From Fen-178 sp963722575 (GTDB taxonomy: Bacteria > Acidobacteriota > Terriglobia > Bryobacterales > Bryobacteraceae): 64,000 nucleotides of DNA. Below the pieces are notes generated by a model. It worked only from the letters and a program-made list of their open reading frames with translations. It was not told the origin of the DNA and did not search any database. Shown here in pieces: positions 38,959 to 50,873 of the stretch; the first letter of the stretch is position 1, and each line of letters begins with the position of its first letter. Where the stretch lies: contig CAVRNR010000004.1 of assembly GCA_963722575.1 (NCBI GenBank), forward strand, positions 323,664-387,663, given 5' to 3'. Made by a program: the position numbers and the translations under genes.

Positions 38959-38982
38959 GGTCCGGGCATGCCCGGCCCCTAC
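38955..38982. repeat. GTAGGGGCYGGGC-type palindrome (copy 4) between convergent genes
   Basis: GTAGGGTCCGGGCATGCCC and its inverted half form a 28-base near-perfect palindrome. Its two TAG triplets are the stop codons of both convergent genes (38956-38958 plus strand; 38981-38979 minus strand), so it could be a bidirectional terminator. Confidence 0.8.
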
Positions 38983-40004
38983 TTCGTCTTTCCCGCGTTG
39001 TCGATGACGCTGCGCGCCAGGTAGTTTTCCACCTTGGAGTCGTTGCGCGCCACTTCATAGTAGGCGCTTTTCAAGAGTTGGTCTTTGCGGTTCAACAGCG
39101 TCTCGCGGATGTTCTGCTGCACGCGCGGATCGTTCAGCTCGCGCTGGCCGGCCGGTTCCCTGGCGATCACCCTGAGAATGCGGTAGCCCTCCTGCGTGTG
39201 GATGGGGGCGAAAGCGCCCGGCGAGAGCGAAGCCACCAGCTTGCGCAGATCGGGGTTGGCCTTCTCCAGAGTGGATTCGGGAATGAATCCCATATCGCCG
39301 CCATTGGGAGCGGAATCGGGATCTTCGGAGTAATTCTGCGCCAGCATGCTGAAATCTTCGCCGCGCTTCAGGCGGGTCAGGATGTCGTTGATCTTGGTCT
39401 GGGCCTCGCTTTCGTTCCGGGCCTTGCTGTTCTTCAAATTGCGCACGTTGGGGTTGGCGAAGGGAGTCACCAGGATCTGCGCCAGGTGGACCTGCGGCTC
39501 GGCCAGGTTGAAGCTGGCCTTGTTGGCGTTGTAATAATTGGCCACGTCGGCGTCGGTGATGGCGATGTGGGAAGTGATTTCCTTGTTGATCAGCTTGTTG
39601 ACGGTCAGATCGCGGCGAAGCTGGCTCTTGAGGTCGTCCACGGTCATATTGCGCGCCTTGAGCTGGCTGTCGAATTCCTCTTTGGTGTAGGGCGCTTTGA
39701 TCTTGTTGAATTCCGTATCAACGTCGGCATCGACCGCCGTGAGGCCCGCCTTCTCGGCGCGCTGCAACAGGATCTCGTTGGTGATGAGGCTGCTCAGCAG
39801 CTCCAGTTTCTGCGACATGACCTGGTCTTCGTTAGTCCCTTCGACAGGCTGGGGGAACTGCGATTGGTAGGTCTTCTCGAGTTCGGCGTAGGTGATGGCG
39901 TGGTTGTTCACTTCGGCCGCGACGTTGGCGGGCGGCTTGTGGCGGCACGAGAACAACGGCAAGGCCGCAAGGACGGCAACGAGAACTGCAAATGGGCGCT
40001 TCAT
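38979..40004 (-). CDS. SurA/PpiC-type peptidyl-prolyl isomerase lipoprotein
   Basis: 341 residues with a lipoprotein signal (VLAALPLFSC, Cys 20 as lipid site). The SurA N-terminal domain (VNNHAITYAELEKTYQSQFP, LLSSLITNEILLQRAEKAG) is followed by a parvulin domain at about 165-280 (QVHLAQILVTPF, GEDFSMLAQNYSEDPDSAPNGGDMGF, EGYRILRVIARE) and a C-terminal helix. It is probably an outer-membrane-protein chaperone facing the periplasm. It is the second parvulin in the window and differs from the soluble one at 32705. Confidence 0.92.
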   Translation of the reverse strand: MKRPFAVLVAVLAALPLFSCRHKPPANVAAEVNNHAITYAELEKTYQSQFPQPVEGTNEDQVMSQKLELLSSLITNEILLQRAEKAGLTAVDADVDTEFNKIKAPYTKEEFDSQLKARNMTVDDLKSQLRRDLTVNKLINKEITSHIAITDADVANYYNANKASFNLAEPQVHLAQILVTPFANPNVRNLKNSKARNESEAQTKINDILTRLKRGEDFSMLAQNYSEDPDSAPNGGDMGFIPESTLEKANPDLRKLVASLSPGAFAPIHTQEGYRILRVIAREPAGQRELNDPRVQQNIRETLLNRKDQLLKSAYYEVARNDSKVENYLARSVIDNAGKTK

Positions 40005-40025
40005 CCGTGATCCCTATTGTAACGC

Positions 40026-40083
40026 GTGGGGCAGATTGTCAATCTGCGGCGGGCTGGCAGCCCGCCAGTGGCGCGGCGCGCCA
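40026..40083. repeat. GTGGGGCAG-type dispersed repeat (copy A)
   Basis: GTGGGGCAGATTGTCAATCT is followed by GCGGCGGGCTGGCAGCCCGC and GGCGCGGCGCGCCAC, that is, three stacked hairpins. The same order of blocks recurs at 52140-52200 and, inverted, at 52262-52312. Confidence 0.65.
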
Positions 40084-40113
40084 CCGCTTATCGCTAGAAT
40101 GGTCGTAATCCCT

Positions 40114-41148
40114 ATGCGAGTCGGAATCATCGGCACCGGCGCGATTTCGCACATGCACGCGCGGGCCTACAAAAACATCGGATACCAGTTGACAGTGTGC
40201 ACGGATCTCTACGAACCGGCGGGGCGCAAGTTCGCGGTCGAGCACGGCGCGGAGTTCGTCCGCACATATGAAGAGGTGTGCCGCCACCCCAACGTGGACT
40301 ACGTGGACGTGTGCACGTTCCCGGATTTCCGCATGGAACCCATCGAAATCTGCGCCCAGACCGGCAAGCACGTGCAGGTGCAGAAACCCATCTCGACCAA
40401 CCTCGAGACCGCGCGCCGCATGATCGAGACGGCGCGCCGCGGCAGCATCCTGCTGGGCGTGGTGAGCCAGCACCGCTTCGATGACGCCAGCTTGTTCCTC
40501 TCCCAGGCGATCGCCGCCGGCCGCCTGGGCAAGTTGCTCCAGTGCGACTGCTACGTGAAGTGGTACCGCTCGCCCGAGTATTATTCGCGCCCCGTCAAAG
40601 GGAGTTGGAAGACCGAGGGCGGCGGCGCCCTGATCAACCAGGCCATCCACCAGATCGACATTCTCCGCTGGCTGGCCGGCCCCGTGGCGGAAGTGTTCGG
40701 CGAGTGGCAGTTGGGCGCGCGGCACAAGATCGAATCCGAGGACGTGGTCAACGCCGTGCTGCGCTATTCGAGCGGCGCCACGGGCGTGATTCAGGCATCG
40801 ACCGCGCTCTGGCCCGGATACCCCGAACGGACCGAGTTCCACGGCACGAAAGGCACGGCCATCGTCACCGGCGACAAGCTCACCGCCTGGGACGTCGCCG
40901 GCGATTCAGGCGAGCCGGCGCCGGTGGCGAAGGCCGCGGCCTCGGGCGCGTCGGACCCCATGGCGATTTCGCTCGAGCCCTTCGAGCGCCAGTTCCTGGA
41001 TTTCGGCGGCGCCATCGCCCAGGGCCGCCAGCCGCTGGTTTCGGGCGAAGAAGGCTACCAGGCGCTGGAAGTGGTGGACGCCGTGTACCGCTCCTGCCGG
41101 ACCGGGCAAAAGGTGGCGCTGGGCGAGCCGAAGGACGCGGCGCGGTAG
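40114..41148 (+). CDS. Gfo/Idh/MocA-family oxidoreductase
   Basis: 344 residues from ATG 40114 (ATG 40099 is also possible; neither has a clear ribosome site). The Rossmann motif VGIIGTGAISHMHARAY starts the protein; the usual EKP cofactor motif reads VQKPIS here. The C-terminal domain has GSWKTEGGGALINQAIHQIDILRWL, typical of sugar dehydrogenases with a GGG...H.D block. It is probably a cytosolic NAD(P)-dependent sugar or inositol dehydrogenase; the substrate is unknown. Confidence 0.9.
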   Translation: MRVGIIGTGAISHMHARAYKNIGYQLTVCTDLYEPAGRKFAVEHGAEFVRTYEEVCRHPNVDYVDVCTFPDFRMEPIEICAQTGKHVQVQKPISTNLETARRMIETARRGSILLGVVSQHRFDDASLFLSQAIAAGRLGKLLQCDCYVKWYRSPEYYSRPVKGSWKTEGGGALINQAIHQIDILRWLAGPVAEVFGEWQLGARHKIESEDVVNAVLRYSSGATGVIQASTALWPGYPERTEFHGTKGTAIVTGDKLTAWDVAGDSGEPAPVAKAAASGASDPMAISLEPFERQFLDFGGAIAQGRQPLVSGEEGYQALEVVDAVYRSCRTGQKVALGEPKDAAR

Positions 41149-41188
41149 TTTACGGAACAATGGAAGCGAGCTGGTCGTATGAGGTTTC

Positions 41189-43633
41189 ATGTTCGACACA
41201 CCGGCCGGCGATCTCCGATTCGCGTTCCGGATGCTGCGGAAGAATTTGGGCTTCAGCACCATCGCCATAGCCACGCTGGCGCTTGGTATCGGGGCCAATA
41301 CCGCGGTCTTCAGTGTCGTCGACAACGTCATTCTACGTCCGTTGGCTTACCGCCACGCGGACCGGCTCTTCGTCATTCATGAGGTGGTCCCCAAGTTTAG
41401 CCACCTTGCTCCGTTGATTCCGGTTAACGCCACGCACTTTCGGGAATGGCGTAAGAGCATGCAGTCGTTCGATCAATTGGCGCTGATCGGTGGGGTGACC
41501 CTTAACCTTACGGGCTCCGGCGAGCCGGAACGCATCCCGGCCGCCCGCGTATCGCCGAGCCTCTTTCCCATGCTCGGAGTTCAAGCGCAGCTTGGCCGCA
41601 CTTTCCTGGAGGCGGAAGACCAGCCCGGCCGCGACCGCGTCGTCCTCCTGAATGACGAGTTATGGAGGCGGCGCTTCGCCGCCGATCCCGGCGTGGTTAG
41701 CCGCAAGATCATGCTCGACGGCCAGGCGTACGAAATCGTCGGCGTGCTCCCGGCCAGTTTCCATTTTCCGAAGCTGAACCAGTTGTTTGCCATGACCGTA
41801 GCCGAGGAGCGGCCGCAGCTTTGGAAGCCTTTCGGACTGCGCGACGACGAACTCCAGCCCTTGGGCGATTTCGACTTCTCCTGCATCGCCCAATTGAAGC
41901 CGGGCGTTTCGCCCACGCAGGCCCTATCCGAGTTGAACGTGGTGCAAGCGCGCATTGCGAACCAGTTTCCCGAGAAGGTCGAGCTGCGCGCGGCGTTGGT
42001 TCCCTTGCAGGACCAGATCACGGGCAGGTCGCGAACGGGTCTTGAGTTGATGCTGGCCGCGGTGGCGGCGGTCCTGCTGATCGGTTGCGTGAACATCGCC
42101 AACCTGCTGCTGGCGCGCGCCACCGGGCGGCGGCGCGAGATTGCCATCCGGAGCGCCTTGGGCGCCGGCCGCGGCCGGTTGGTGCGGCAGGCCCTGGCGG
42201 AGAGCTTGCTCCTGTCGGGTATCGGCGGAGTTCTCGGCATGGCGTTCGCGTACGCTACCATCCCGCTGATCCTGGCGCGTGCCCCGGTCGATCTGCCGCG
42301 CATGGACGAAGTCCATCCGGATGCCCGGCTGCTCCTCTTCACGGTATTGATTTCAGCATTGGCCGGCGTTCTTTTCGGCATTCTCCCAGCCTGGCGCTTC
42401 GCCCGAACCGATCCGCAGGAGGCCATGAGGTCGGGCTCGCGGGGCAACACCGCCGGCCGGCGCAGCGGCGGCCTTCGTTCGCTTCTGGTCGGCCTGGAAG
42501 TTGGGTTGAGCGCCATGTGCCTCATTGCCGGCGGTCTCTTGCTGCACAGCTTCGTGAAGCTGCTTCACGTGGATAGAGGATTCGAGGCGGAGCGAGTCGT
42601 GACGGTGACCTTGAACCTGCCGGGCAGCCGCTATCCCAACCTCGAGAAGAGAGCGGCTTTTGTGCAATCGCTGCTGGAGCGCGTGCAATCGCTGCCCGGG
42701 GTCGCGGCGGCCGGAATCTCCAACATGCTGCCGCTGGGCGGAGAGGGCAACAATAACATGCTGAGCGCGGAAGGCACGAATGAGCCCATGGTGGATCGTC
42801 CGATAGCCGATATCCGGCAGGTCAATCCCGAGTATTTCCGAACCATGGGCATTCCGCTTCGCGCCGGACGGATCTTCAGCGAGGCTGACCGCGACCGGAA
42901 AATCGCCCTCGTCTCGGCGCTTGCCGCGGCCCGCCTTTGGCCGGGAGTGGATGCCATCGGCAAGCGTTTTCGTCAGGGCGGCGACGACTCTCCGCTGCTG
43001 GAAGTGGTGGGCGTGGTCGGCGATGTGCGTGGCGCCAGTCTGAATCATGCGCCATCGCTCACCATCTACATGCCATATTGGCAGCGCTTCTTCGGTCAGG
43101 CTTCGCTCGCCGTCAAAACCGCGATGGACCCGCCGGGCGCTTCCTCGGCGATTCGGGGTGCGATCCGCCAAATCGATCCGGAACTTCCCATCCCGGCATT
43201 CCGGACCATGGAAGATATCGTGGCGGAGTCGGTGGCGCAGCGGCGGTTCCAAATGAACCTGATTTTGCTGTTTGCCGTGGCCGCGCTGCTGCTGGCAAGC
43301 CTGGGAATCTACGGCGTGGTTTCGTATTCCGTGGCGCAACGCACCAACGAGATGGGCGTTCGCATGGCGCTGGGGGCGCGGCCAGCCGCCATTTGCCACA
43401 TGGTACTTCGCCAGAACCTGCTACCCGTAGCCATCGGTTTGGGCGCCGGTGTGATCGCTTCGATGGCGCTCGGTCGGCTCCTGGGCAGCCTGTTGTTTGG
43501 CGTAAGCACCGGGGACCCAATCACGATTCTGGGCGTAGTTGGTCTGTTGAGCGCCGTGGCGGCGGCGGCCACCCTCATTCCAGCGCGCCGTGCCACGCAT
43601 GTCGACCCGGTAACGGCCCTGCGGTACGAGTAA
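41189..43633 (+). CDS. ADOP-type ABC transporter permease (MacB/FtsX fold)
   Basis: 814 residues. The N-terminal helix (GFSTIAIATLALGIGANTAVFSVVDNVILRPL), a MacB-like periplasmic domain, a central three-helix permease (AAVAAVLLIGCVNIANLLLARATGR), a second periplasmic domain, and a C-terminal permease (RRFQMNLILLFAVAALLLASLGIYGVVSYSV) match the 'acidobacterial duplicated orphan permease' architecture. These genes occur in many copies without an adjacent ATPase; the substrate is unknown. Here a lolD-type ATPase is 2.5 kb away on the other strand. Confidence 0.9.
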   Translation: MFDTPAGDLRFAFRMLRKNLGFSTIAIATLALGIGANTAVFSVVDNVILRPLAYRHADRLFVIHEVVPKFSHLAPLIPVNATHFREWRKSMQSFDQLALIGGVTLNLTGSGEPERIPAARVSPSLFPMLGVQAQLGRTFLEAEDQPGRDRVVLLNDELWRRRFAADPGVVSRKIMLDGQAYEIVGVLPASFHFPKLNQLFAMTVAEERPQLWKPFGLRDDELQPLGDFDFSCIAQLKPGVSPTQALSELNVVQARIANQFPEKVELRAALVPLQDQITGRSRTGLELMLAAVAAVLLIGCVNIANLLLARATGRRREIAIRSALGAGRGRLVRQALAESLLLSGIGGVLGMAFAYATIPLILARAPVDLPRMDEVHPDARLLLFTVLISALAGVLFGILPAWRFARTDPQEAMRSGSRGNTAGRRSGGLRSLLVGLEVGLSAMCLIAGGLLLHSFVKLLHVDRGFEAERVVTVTLNLPGSRYPNLEKRAAFVQSLLERVQSLPGVAAAGISNMLPLGGEGNNNMLSAEGTNEPMVDRPIADIRQVNPEYFRTMGIPLRAGRIFSEADRDRKIALVSALAAARLWPGVDAIGKRFRQGGDDSPLLEVVGVVGDVRGASLNHAPSLTIYMPYWQRFFGQASLAVKTAMDPPGASSAIRGAIRQIDPELPIPAFRTMEDIVAESVAQRRFQMNLILLFAVAALLLASLGIYGVVSYSVAQRTNEMGVRMALGARPAAICHMVLRQNLLPVAIGLGAGVIASMALGRLLGSLLFGVSTGDPITILGVVGLLSAVAAAATLIPARRATHVDPVTALRYE

Positions 43634-43639
43634 CCGCGC

Positions 43640-46120
<2,481 letters not shown>

Positions 46121-46139
46121 AGAATGTGGCCCCCTAAAC

Positions 46140-46898
46140 TTAAAGATACTCCGGCTCGCTGGCGGGATGCGAGTTTATTGGTACCAGCGGCGCGGGTGCG
46201 AGCGGCGCCAGGCCGCCCTTTTCCATGCTCAAGACGCGGTCGCAACGCCGCGCGAACGACAGGTTGTGGGTGACCAGGACGGACGTGAGCCGATGGGAGC
46301 GGTGAAGGCCATCGAGAAGCTCGAAGATCATCTCCCCCGTGCGGAAGTCCAGGTTCCCCGAAGGCTCATCGGCCAGCAGGACCGAGGGCGAGCCGACCAG
46401 CGCCCGGGCCAGCACGGCGCGCTGCTGTTCGCCGCCCGATAATTCACCGGCGCGGTGCGACGCGCGCGCCCGAAGCCCCACTTCATCCAACCGCGCCAGC
46501 GATTCGGCGGCGGCCCTGGCATGCGGCCAACCGCGAATCAGCAACGGCATCATCACGTTTTCCAGCGCCGTAAACTCCGGCAGCAGGTAGTGAATCTGCC
46601 ACACGAACCCGATTTCGCGATTCCGGAAATCCGCCTGTTCCGAGTCGGTGAGCCGCGAAATCTCGGTCCCGCCGTAGTGGATGGTACCGTTCGAAGGCCT
46701 GTCCAAACCGCCCAAAAGATGCAGCAGCGTGGACTTTCCCGCGCCGGATTCGCCCACCAGCGCGAGCATCTCGCCGCGTTCGACCTCCAGGTTCAACTCG
46801 GAGAATACCACCAGGTCGGCGCCGCCCGAGGTATAGACCTTGGAGAGGTTGTGCGCGGAGATGTAGGAATCGGCCACCCATCCGTTACGATATCGCAT
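46140..46898 (-). CDS. lolD: LolD-like ABC transporter ATPase
   Basis: 252 residues. Walker A GESGAGKST, Q-loop IGFVWQIHYLLPEFTALENV (LolD-like), signature LSGGEQQRAVLARAL, Walker B SVLLADEPSGNLD. In lipoprotein export, LolD powers LolCE; the same subfamily also includes MacB/FtsE-like ATPases, so it might serve an orphan permease. The first 10 residues may be extra, with a GTG further in as an alternative start. It is upstream of clpC. Confidence 0.88.
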   Translation of the reverse strand: MRYRNGWVADSYISAHNLSKVYTSGGADLVVFSELNLEVERGEMLALVGESGAGKSTLLHLLGGLDRPSNGTIHYGGTEISRLTDSEQADFRNREIGFVWQIHYLLPEFTALENVMMPLLIRGWPHARAAAESLARLDEVGLRARASHRAGELSGGEQQRAVLARALVGSPSVLLADEPSGNLDFRTGEMIFELLDGLHRSHRLTSVLVTHNLSFARRCDRVLSMEKGGLAPLAPAPLVPINSHPASEPEYL

Positions 46899-46939
46899 GT
46901 GCGCGCGGCGCGGGCGGGGCCGGGCGTATCGAAACGCAA

Positions 46940-46945
46940 TATAAT
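46940..46945 (+). promoter_or_regulatory. Consensus -10 just before a start codon (leaderless mRNA candidate)
   Basis: TATAAT (46940-46945) lies 6 bases before ATG 46952, so transcription would begin at or next to the start codon. No ribosome site exists upstream of the ATG. Confidence 0.5.
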
Positions 46946-46951
46946 CTAGCT

Positions 46952-48151
46952 ATGTTCGATACCGACGTGCCCCGCAGAGCCTTTCTCCGAGGCGTCACCG
47001 CCGCCATGGCGCTTTCCTATTCCCGGGTTTTCGGCGCTAACGACCGGGTGCAGCTCGGCCTCATCGGCTGCGGCGAACGCGGCCGCAGCGACATGGGGAA
47101 GTTCATTAAGGCGGGCAACACCGATGTGGTGGCCCTGTGCGACATCTACGGCGCGCAGACGGACCGCGCCAAACAAACCGCGCCCAACGCCAGGACCTTC
47201 ACCGACCACCGCGCGCTGCTGGCTCTGAAAGACGTGGATGTGGTGCTGATCGCCGTTCCCGACCACTGGCACGCGGCCATAGCCACGGATGCTCTCAACG
47301 CGGGCAAAGACGTGTACGTGGAAAAACCGCTGACGCTGAAAATGGAAGAAGGCCCCGTCATCGTCAAGGCCGCGCGCCTCAATAACCGCATCTGCCAGGT
47401 GGGCATGCAGCAGCGTTCCGGCAAGCACTATTTGGAGGCCAAACGGCTCTACATGGACACGGGCAAGCTGGGCAAAGTCACGCTGGCGCGCACCTGGTGG
47501 CACGGGAATTCCTATCACCTGCGCAAGGCGCCGGCGTCGCTCCAGACGCAGCCCGCCGACCTGGATTGGGCGCACTTCCTGGGCCCCCTGAAGTGGCGCG
47601 ACTGGGACCCGCAGCAGTACTGGAATTGGCGCGCCTACCTGGATTTCGGCGGCGGCCAGGTGACCGACCTGTTCACCCACTGGATCGACGTGGTGCACAT
47701 GTTCATGGGGCAGGACAATCCGATCGCGGCGTCGGCGGCGGGCGGCGTCTACAACTACAAGGACGGCCGCACCGCGCCCGACACCATCAACGTGCTGCTG
47801 GAATACCCGTCGCAGTTCACGGCCACATTCGAAGCCACGCTGGTTCCCGGCATCACGGGGGACGCCGTGGAGCTATGTGGCACCGAGGGCCGCCTGTGGA
47901 TCGATCGCTCGCGCTACGAATTCCACCCGATCGGGCGCAACGCGCAACCCACCGTGGTGCAGGCGTCGAGCGACCTGGATCTGGACCACGTCGAGAACTT
48001 CCTGGAGTGCGTCCGCTCGCGCAAACTGCCCAACGGAGACGTGCTCATCGGCCACCGCTCGGCGCAGGCGTCGCACTTGGGGAATCTCTCGTACATGCAG
48101 AAGAGGCGCATCGATTTCGACCCGGTCCGCGAAGAGATTCTGCCGTTCTGA
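46952..48151 (+). CDS. Tat-exported Gfo/Idh/MocA-family oxidoreductase
   Basis: 399 residues with a Tat signal (DVPRRAFLRGVTAAMALS). Rossmann motif VQLGLIGCGERGRSDMGKF and the cofactor lysine in VYVEKPLTLKM. The C-terminal domain has QYWNWRAYLDFGGGQVTDLFTHWIDVVHMFMG. Such exported proteins are abundant in Planctomycetota and Acidobacteriota and may have a tightly bound cofactor. The predicted leaderless start is unusual. Substrate unknown. Confidence 0.9.
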   Translation: MFDTDVPRRAFLRGVTAAMALSYSRVFGANDRVQLGLIGCGERGRSDMGKFIKAGNTDVVALCDIYGAQTDRAKQTAPNARTFTDHRALLALKDVDVVLIAVPDHWHAAIATDALNAGKDVYVEKPLTLKMEEGPVIVKAARLNNRICQVGMQQRSGKHYLEAKRLYMDTGKLGKVTLARTWWHGNSYHLRKAPASLQTQPADLDWAHFLGPLKWRDWDPQQYWNWRAYLDFGGGQVTDLFTHWIDVVHMFMGQDNPIAASAAGGVYNYKDGRTAPDTINVLLEYPSQFTATFEATLVPGITGDAVELCGTEGRLWIDRSRYEFHPIGRNAQPTVVQASSDLDLDHVENFLECVRSRKLPNGDVLIGHRSAQASHLGNLSYMQKRRIDFDPVREEILPF

Positions 48152-48198
48152 CGGCTTGCTATACTGAGGTTTCTAACCCACAACTACCGAGGAGTTTC

Positions 48199-48756
48199 AT
48201 GATTTCCGCAACACAATTGCGCCCTGGGATGGTCATCAAGTTCAACAACGAGCTGTACTCCGTTTTCAGCGTGAATCACCGCACACCCGGCAATTTGCGG
48301 GGGTTCGTGCAGGTGAGAATGCGCAGCCTGCGCAGCGGCTCCATGACCGAGCACCGCTTCTCCTCGGAGGACAAGGTGGAAAAGGCGCTGCTCGAAGAGC
48401 AGGAGATGCAATACCTGTACGACGATGGCGAATACTACTACTTCATGAACACGGAGAACTTCGAGCAGATGCACCTGATGAAGGACCTGCTGGGCGACGC
48501 CGTCCAATACCTGATCCCGCAGTTGATGGTCAAAGTGGAATTCTACGAAGGCAAACCGATGAGCGTGGAGCTGCCGCAGACCGTCGATCTGACGGTGCTC
48601 GAAACCGAGCCGGGCATGAAGGGCGCGACGGTTTCCAACGTCACCAAGCCGGCCAAGCTGGAGACGGGCCTGGTGGTGCAGGTGCCGTCGTTCATCACCG
48701 AAGGCGAGAAGATCCGCGTCAACACCGCCGAAGGCACTTACCAGGAGCGGGCGTAG
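48199..48756 (+). CDS. efp: Translation elongation factor P
   Basis: 185 residues from ATG 48199 (GAGGAG upstream). All three OB-like domains are present (ATQLRPGMVIKFNNELYSVF, GVQ-like VQYLIPQLMVKVEFYEGKP, GLVVQVPSFITEGEKIRVNTAEGTY). The tip of the loop that contacts the ribosomal P-site tRNA reads PGNLRGF: Asn 32 replaces the Lys or Arg that is modified in E. coli or Pseudomonas, and Arg 34 is the only basic residue near it. EF-P relieves stalling at consecutive prolines; a tRNA-Pro lies 1.4 kb away. Confidence 0.95.
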   Translation: MISATQLRPGMVIKFNNELYSVFSVNHRTPGNLRGFVQVRMRSLRSGSMTEHRFSSEDKVEKALLEEQEMQYLYDDGEYYYFMNTENFEQMHLMKDLLGDAVQYLIPQLMVKVEFYEGKPMSVELPQTVDLTVLETEPGMKGATVSNVTKPAKLETGLVVQVPSFITEGEKIRVNTAEGTYQERA

Positions 48757-48775
48757 CGGGGGGCCAGGGGCGGTT

Positions 48776-50095
<1,320 letters not shown>

Positions 50096-50120
50096 GAATT
50101 CGATGGTACACTGGAAACGT

Positions 50121-50198
50121 CGGGGCGTGGCTCAGCCTGGCTAGAGCGCCTGGTTCGGGACCAGGAGGTCGGTGGTTCGAATCCACTCGCCCCGACCA
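50121..50198 (+). tRNA. tRNA-Pro (anticodon CGG)
   Basis: Acceptor CGGGGCG (50121-50127) pairs with CGCCCCG (50188-50194), followed by ACCA. The anticodon stem-loop is CCTGG-TTCGGGA-CCAGG (anticodon CGG) and the T-arm has GGTGG-TTCGAAT-CCACT. It is 78 bases with CCA. A terminator follows at 50225. Confidence 0.97.
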
Positions 50199-50224
50199 GA
50201 AATCCTTCTACATTTCAAATAGTT

Positions 50225-50262
50225 ACGGCGGTTGGAGAAACTGATTTCCAACCGCCGTTTCG
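50225..50262 (+). terminator. Rho-independent terminator after tRNA-Pro
   Basis: ACGGCGGTTGG (50225-50235) pairs perfectly with CCAACCGCCGT (50248-50258), followed by TTTCGTT. It ends tRNA-Pro transcription. From there to 50418 no gene is visible. Confidence 0.8.
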
Positions 50263-50418
50263 TTGTTGTGGCCACTCCGAGCGGCTGTTATGCGGGGTGT
50301 GCCAACGGCCCCCACGTTATCGCCCCATCGAGTTGCGCGACCAACCCCAACCGTGACACGCTGCTTTCCGCCGCCGGCCGCCGTCAGTATTGTGGCAAAC
50401 TGGTGGGGGACGGATGCC

Positions 50419-50733
50419 ATGCGGACGGAAATTCCAATTCCGGGAGCGCGGCTCGATGAGTTCTGCCGCCGCTGGAGGATCGCCGAACTCCGCGTGTTCG
50501 GATCTGCGCTACGCGAAGACTTCCGCCCGGACAGCGATCTGGACTTACTGGTGAAGTTCGCCCCTGATGCGGACTGGAGCCTGATGGATCACGTCGCTAT
50601 GGAAGAGGAACTCGCCGGCATCGTGGGACGCAAGGTGGACCTCGTGTCCCAACGCGCGATCGAGCGAAGCTCGAATTGGATCCGGCGCAAGGCCATCCTG
50701 GAGAGCGCGGAGCCATACTTTGCCTCGCGATGA
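50419..50733 (+). CDS. MNT-type minimal nucleotidyltransferase (antitoxin-like)
   Basis: 104 residues from ATG 50419 with the MNT signature LRVFGSALREDFRPDSDLDLLV (GS...DxD) and a third Asp in RKVDLVSQ. MNT proteins pair with HEPN toxins and neutralise them by adding AMP to the toxin. The partner reading frame directly downstream is broken (50720-50840), so this gene is probably orphaned. Confidence 0.85.
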   Translation: MRTEIPIPGARLDEFCRRWRIAELRVFGSALREDFRPDSDLDLLVKFAPDADWSLMDHVAMEEELAGIVGRKVDLVSQRAIERSSNWIRRKAILESAEPYFASR

Positions 50734-50840
50734 AGCGCATCTCCTCGACATCCTCAAAGCCGCGCGCCTGGCAATCTAGTTCAAAGGACCCGCGGAGAAG
50801 GCGGAGTTCCTCGAGATGCCACCGGATGGCGGCAAGGCCA
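50720..50840 (+). pseudogene. HEPN (DUF86) toxin gene remnant
   Basis: Overlapping the MNT end, TTG 50720 gives PRDEAHLLDILKAARLAI, a typical DUF86 start, then a TAG at 50777. The same frame continues FKGPAEKAEFLEM, which fits the next DUF86 helix, but homology fades after 50820. The catalytic RxxxxH region is absent. It is the former toxin of the MNT/HEPN pair. Confidence 0.6.
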
Positions 50841-50873
50841 GGGAAGCACGGCCGTGCGCTTCCCCCGGCTCCC

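Noticed and set aside
50121..50198. Possible tRNA-Sec beside selA
   Set aside because: The anticodon loop is TTCGGGA (CGG, proline) and the acceptor and variable arms are of normal length.
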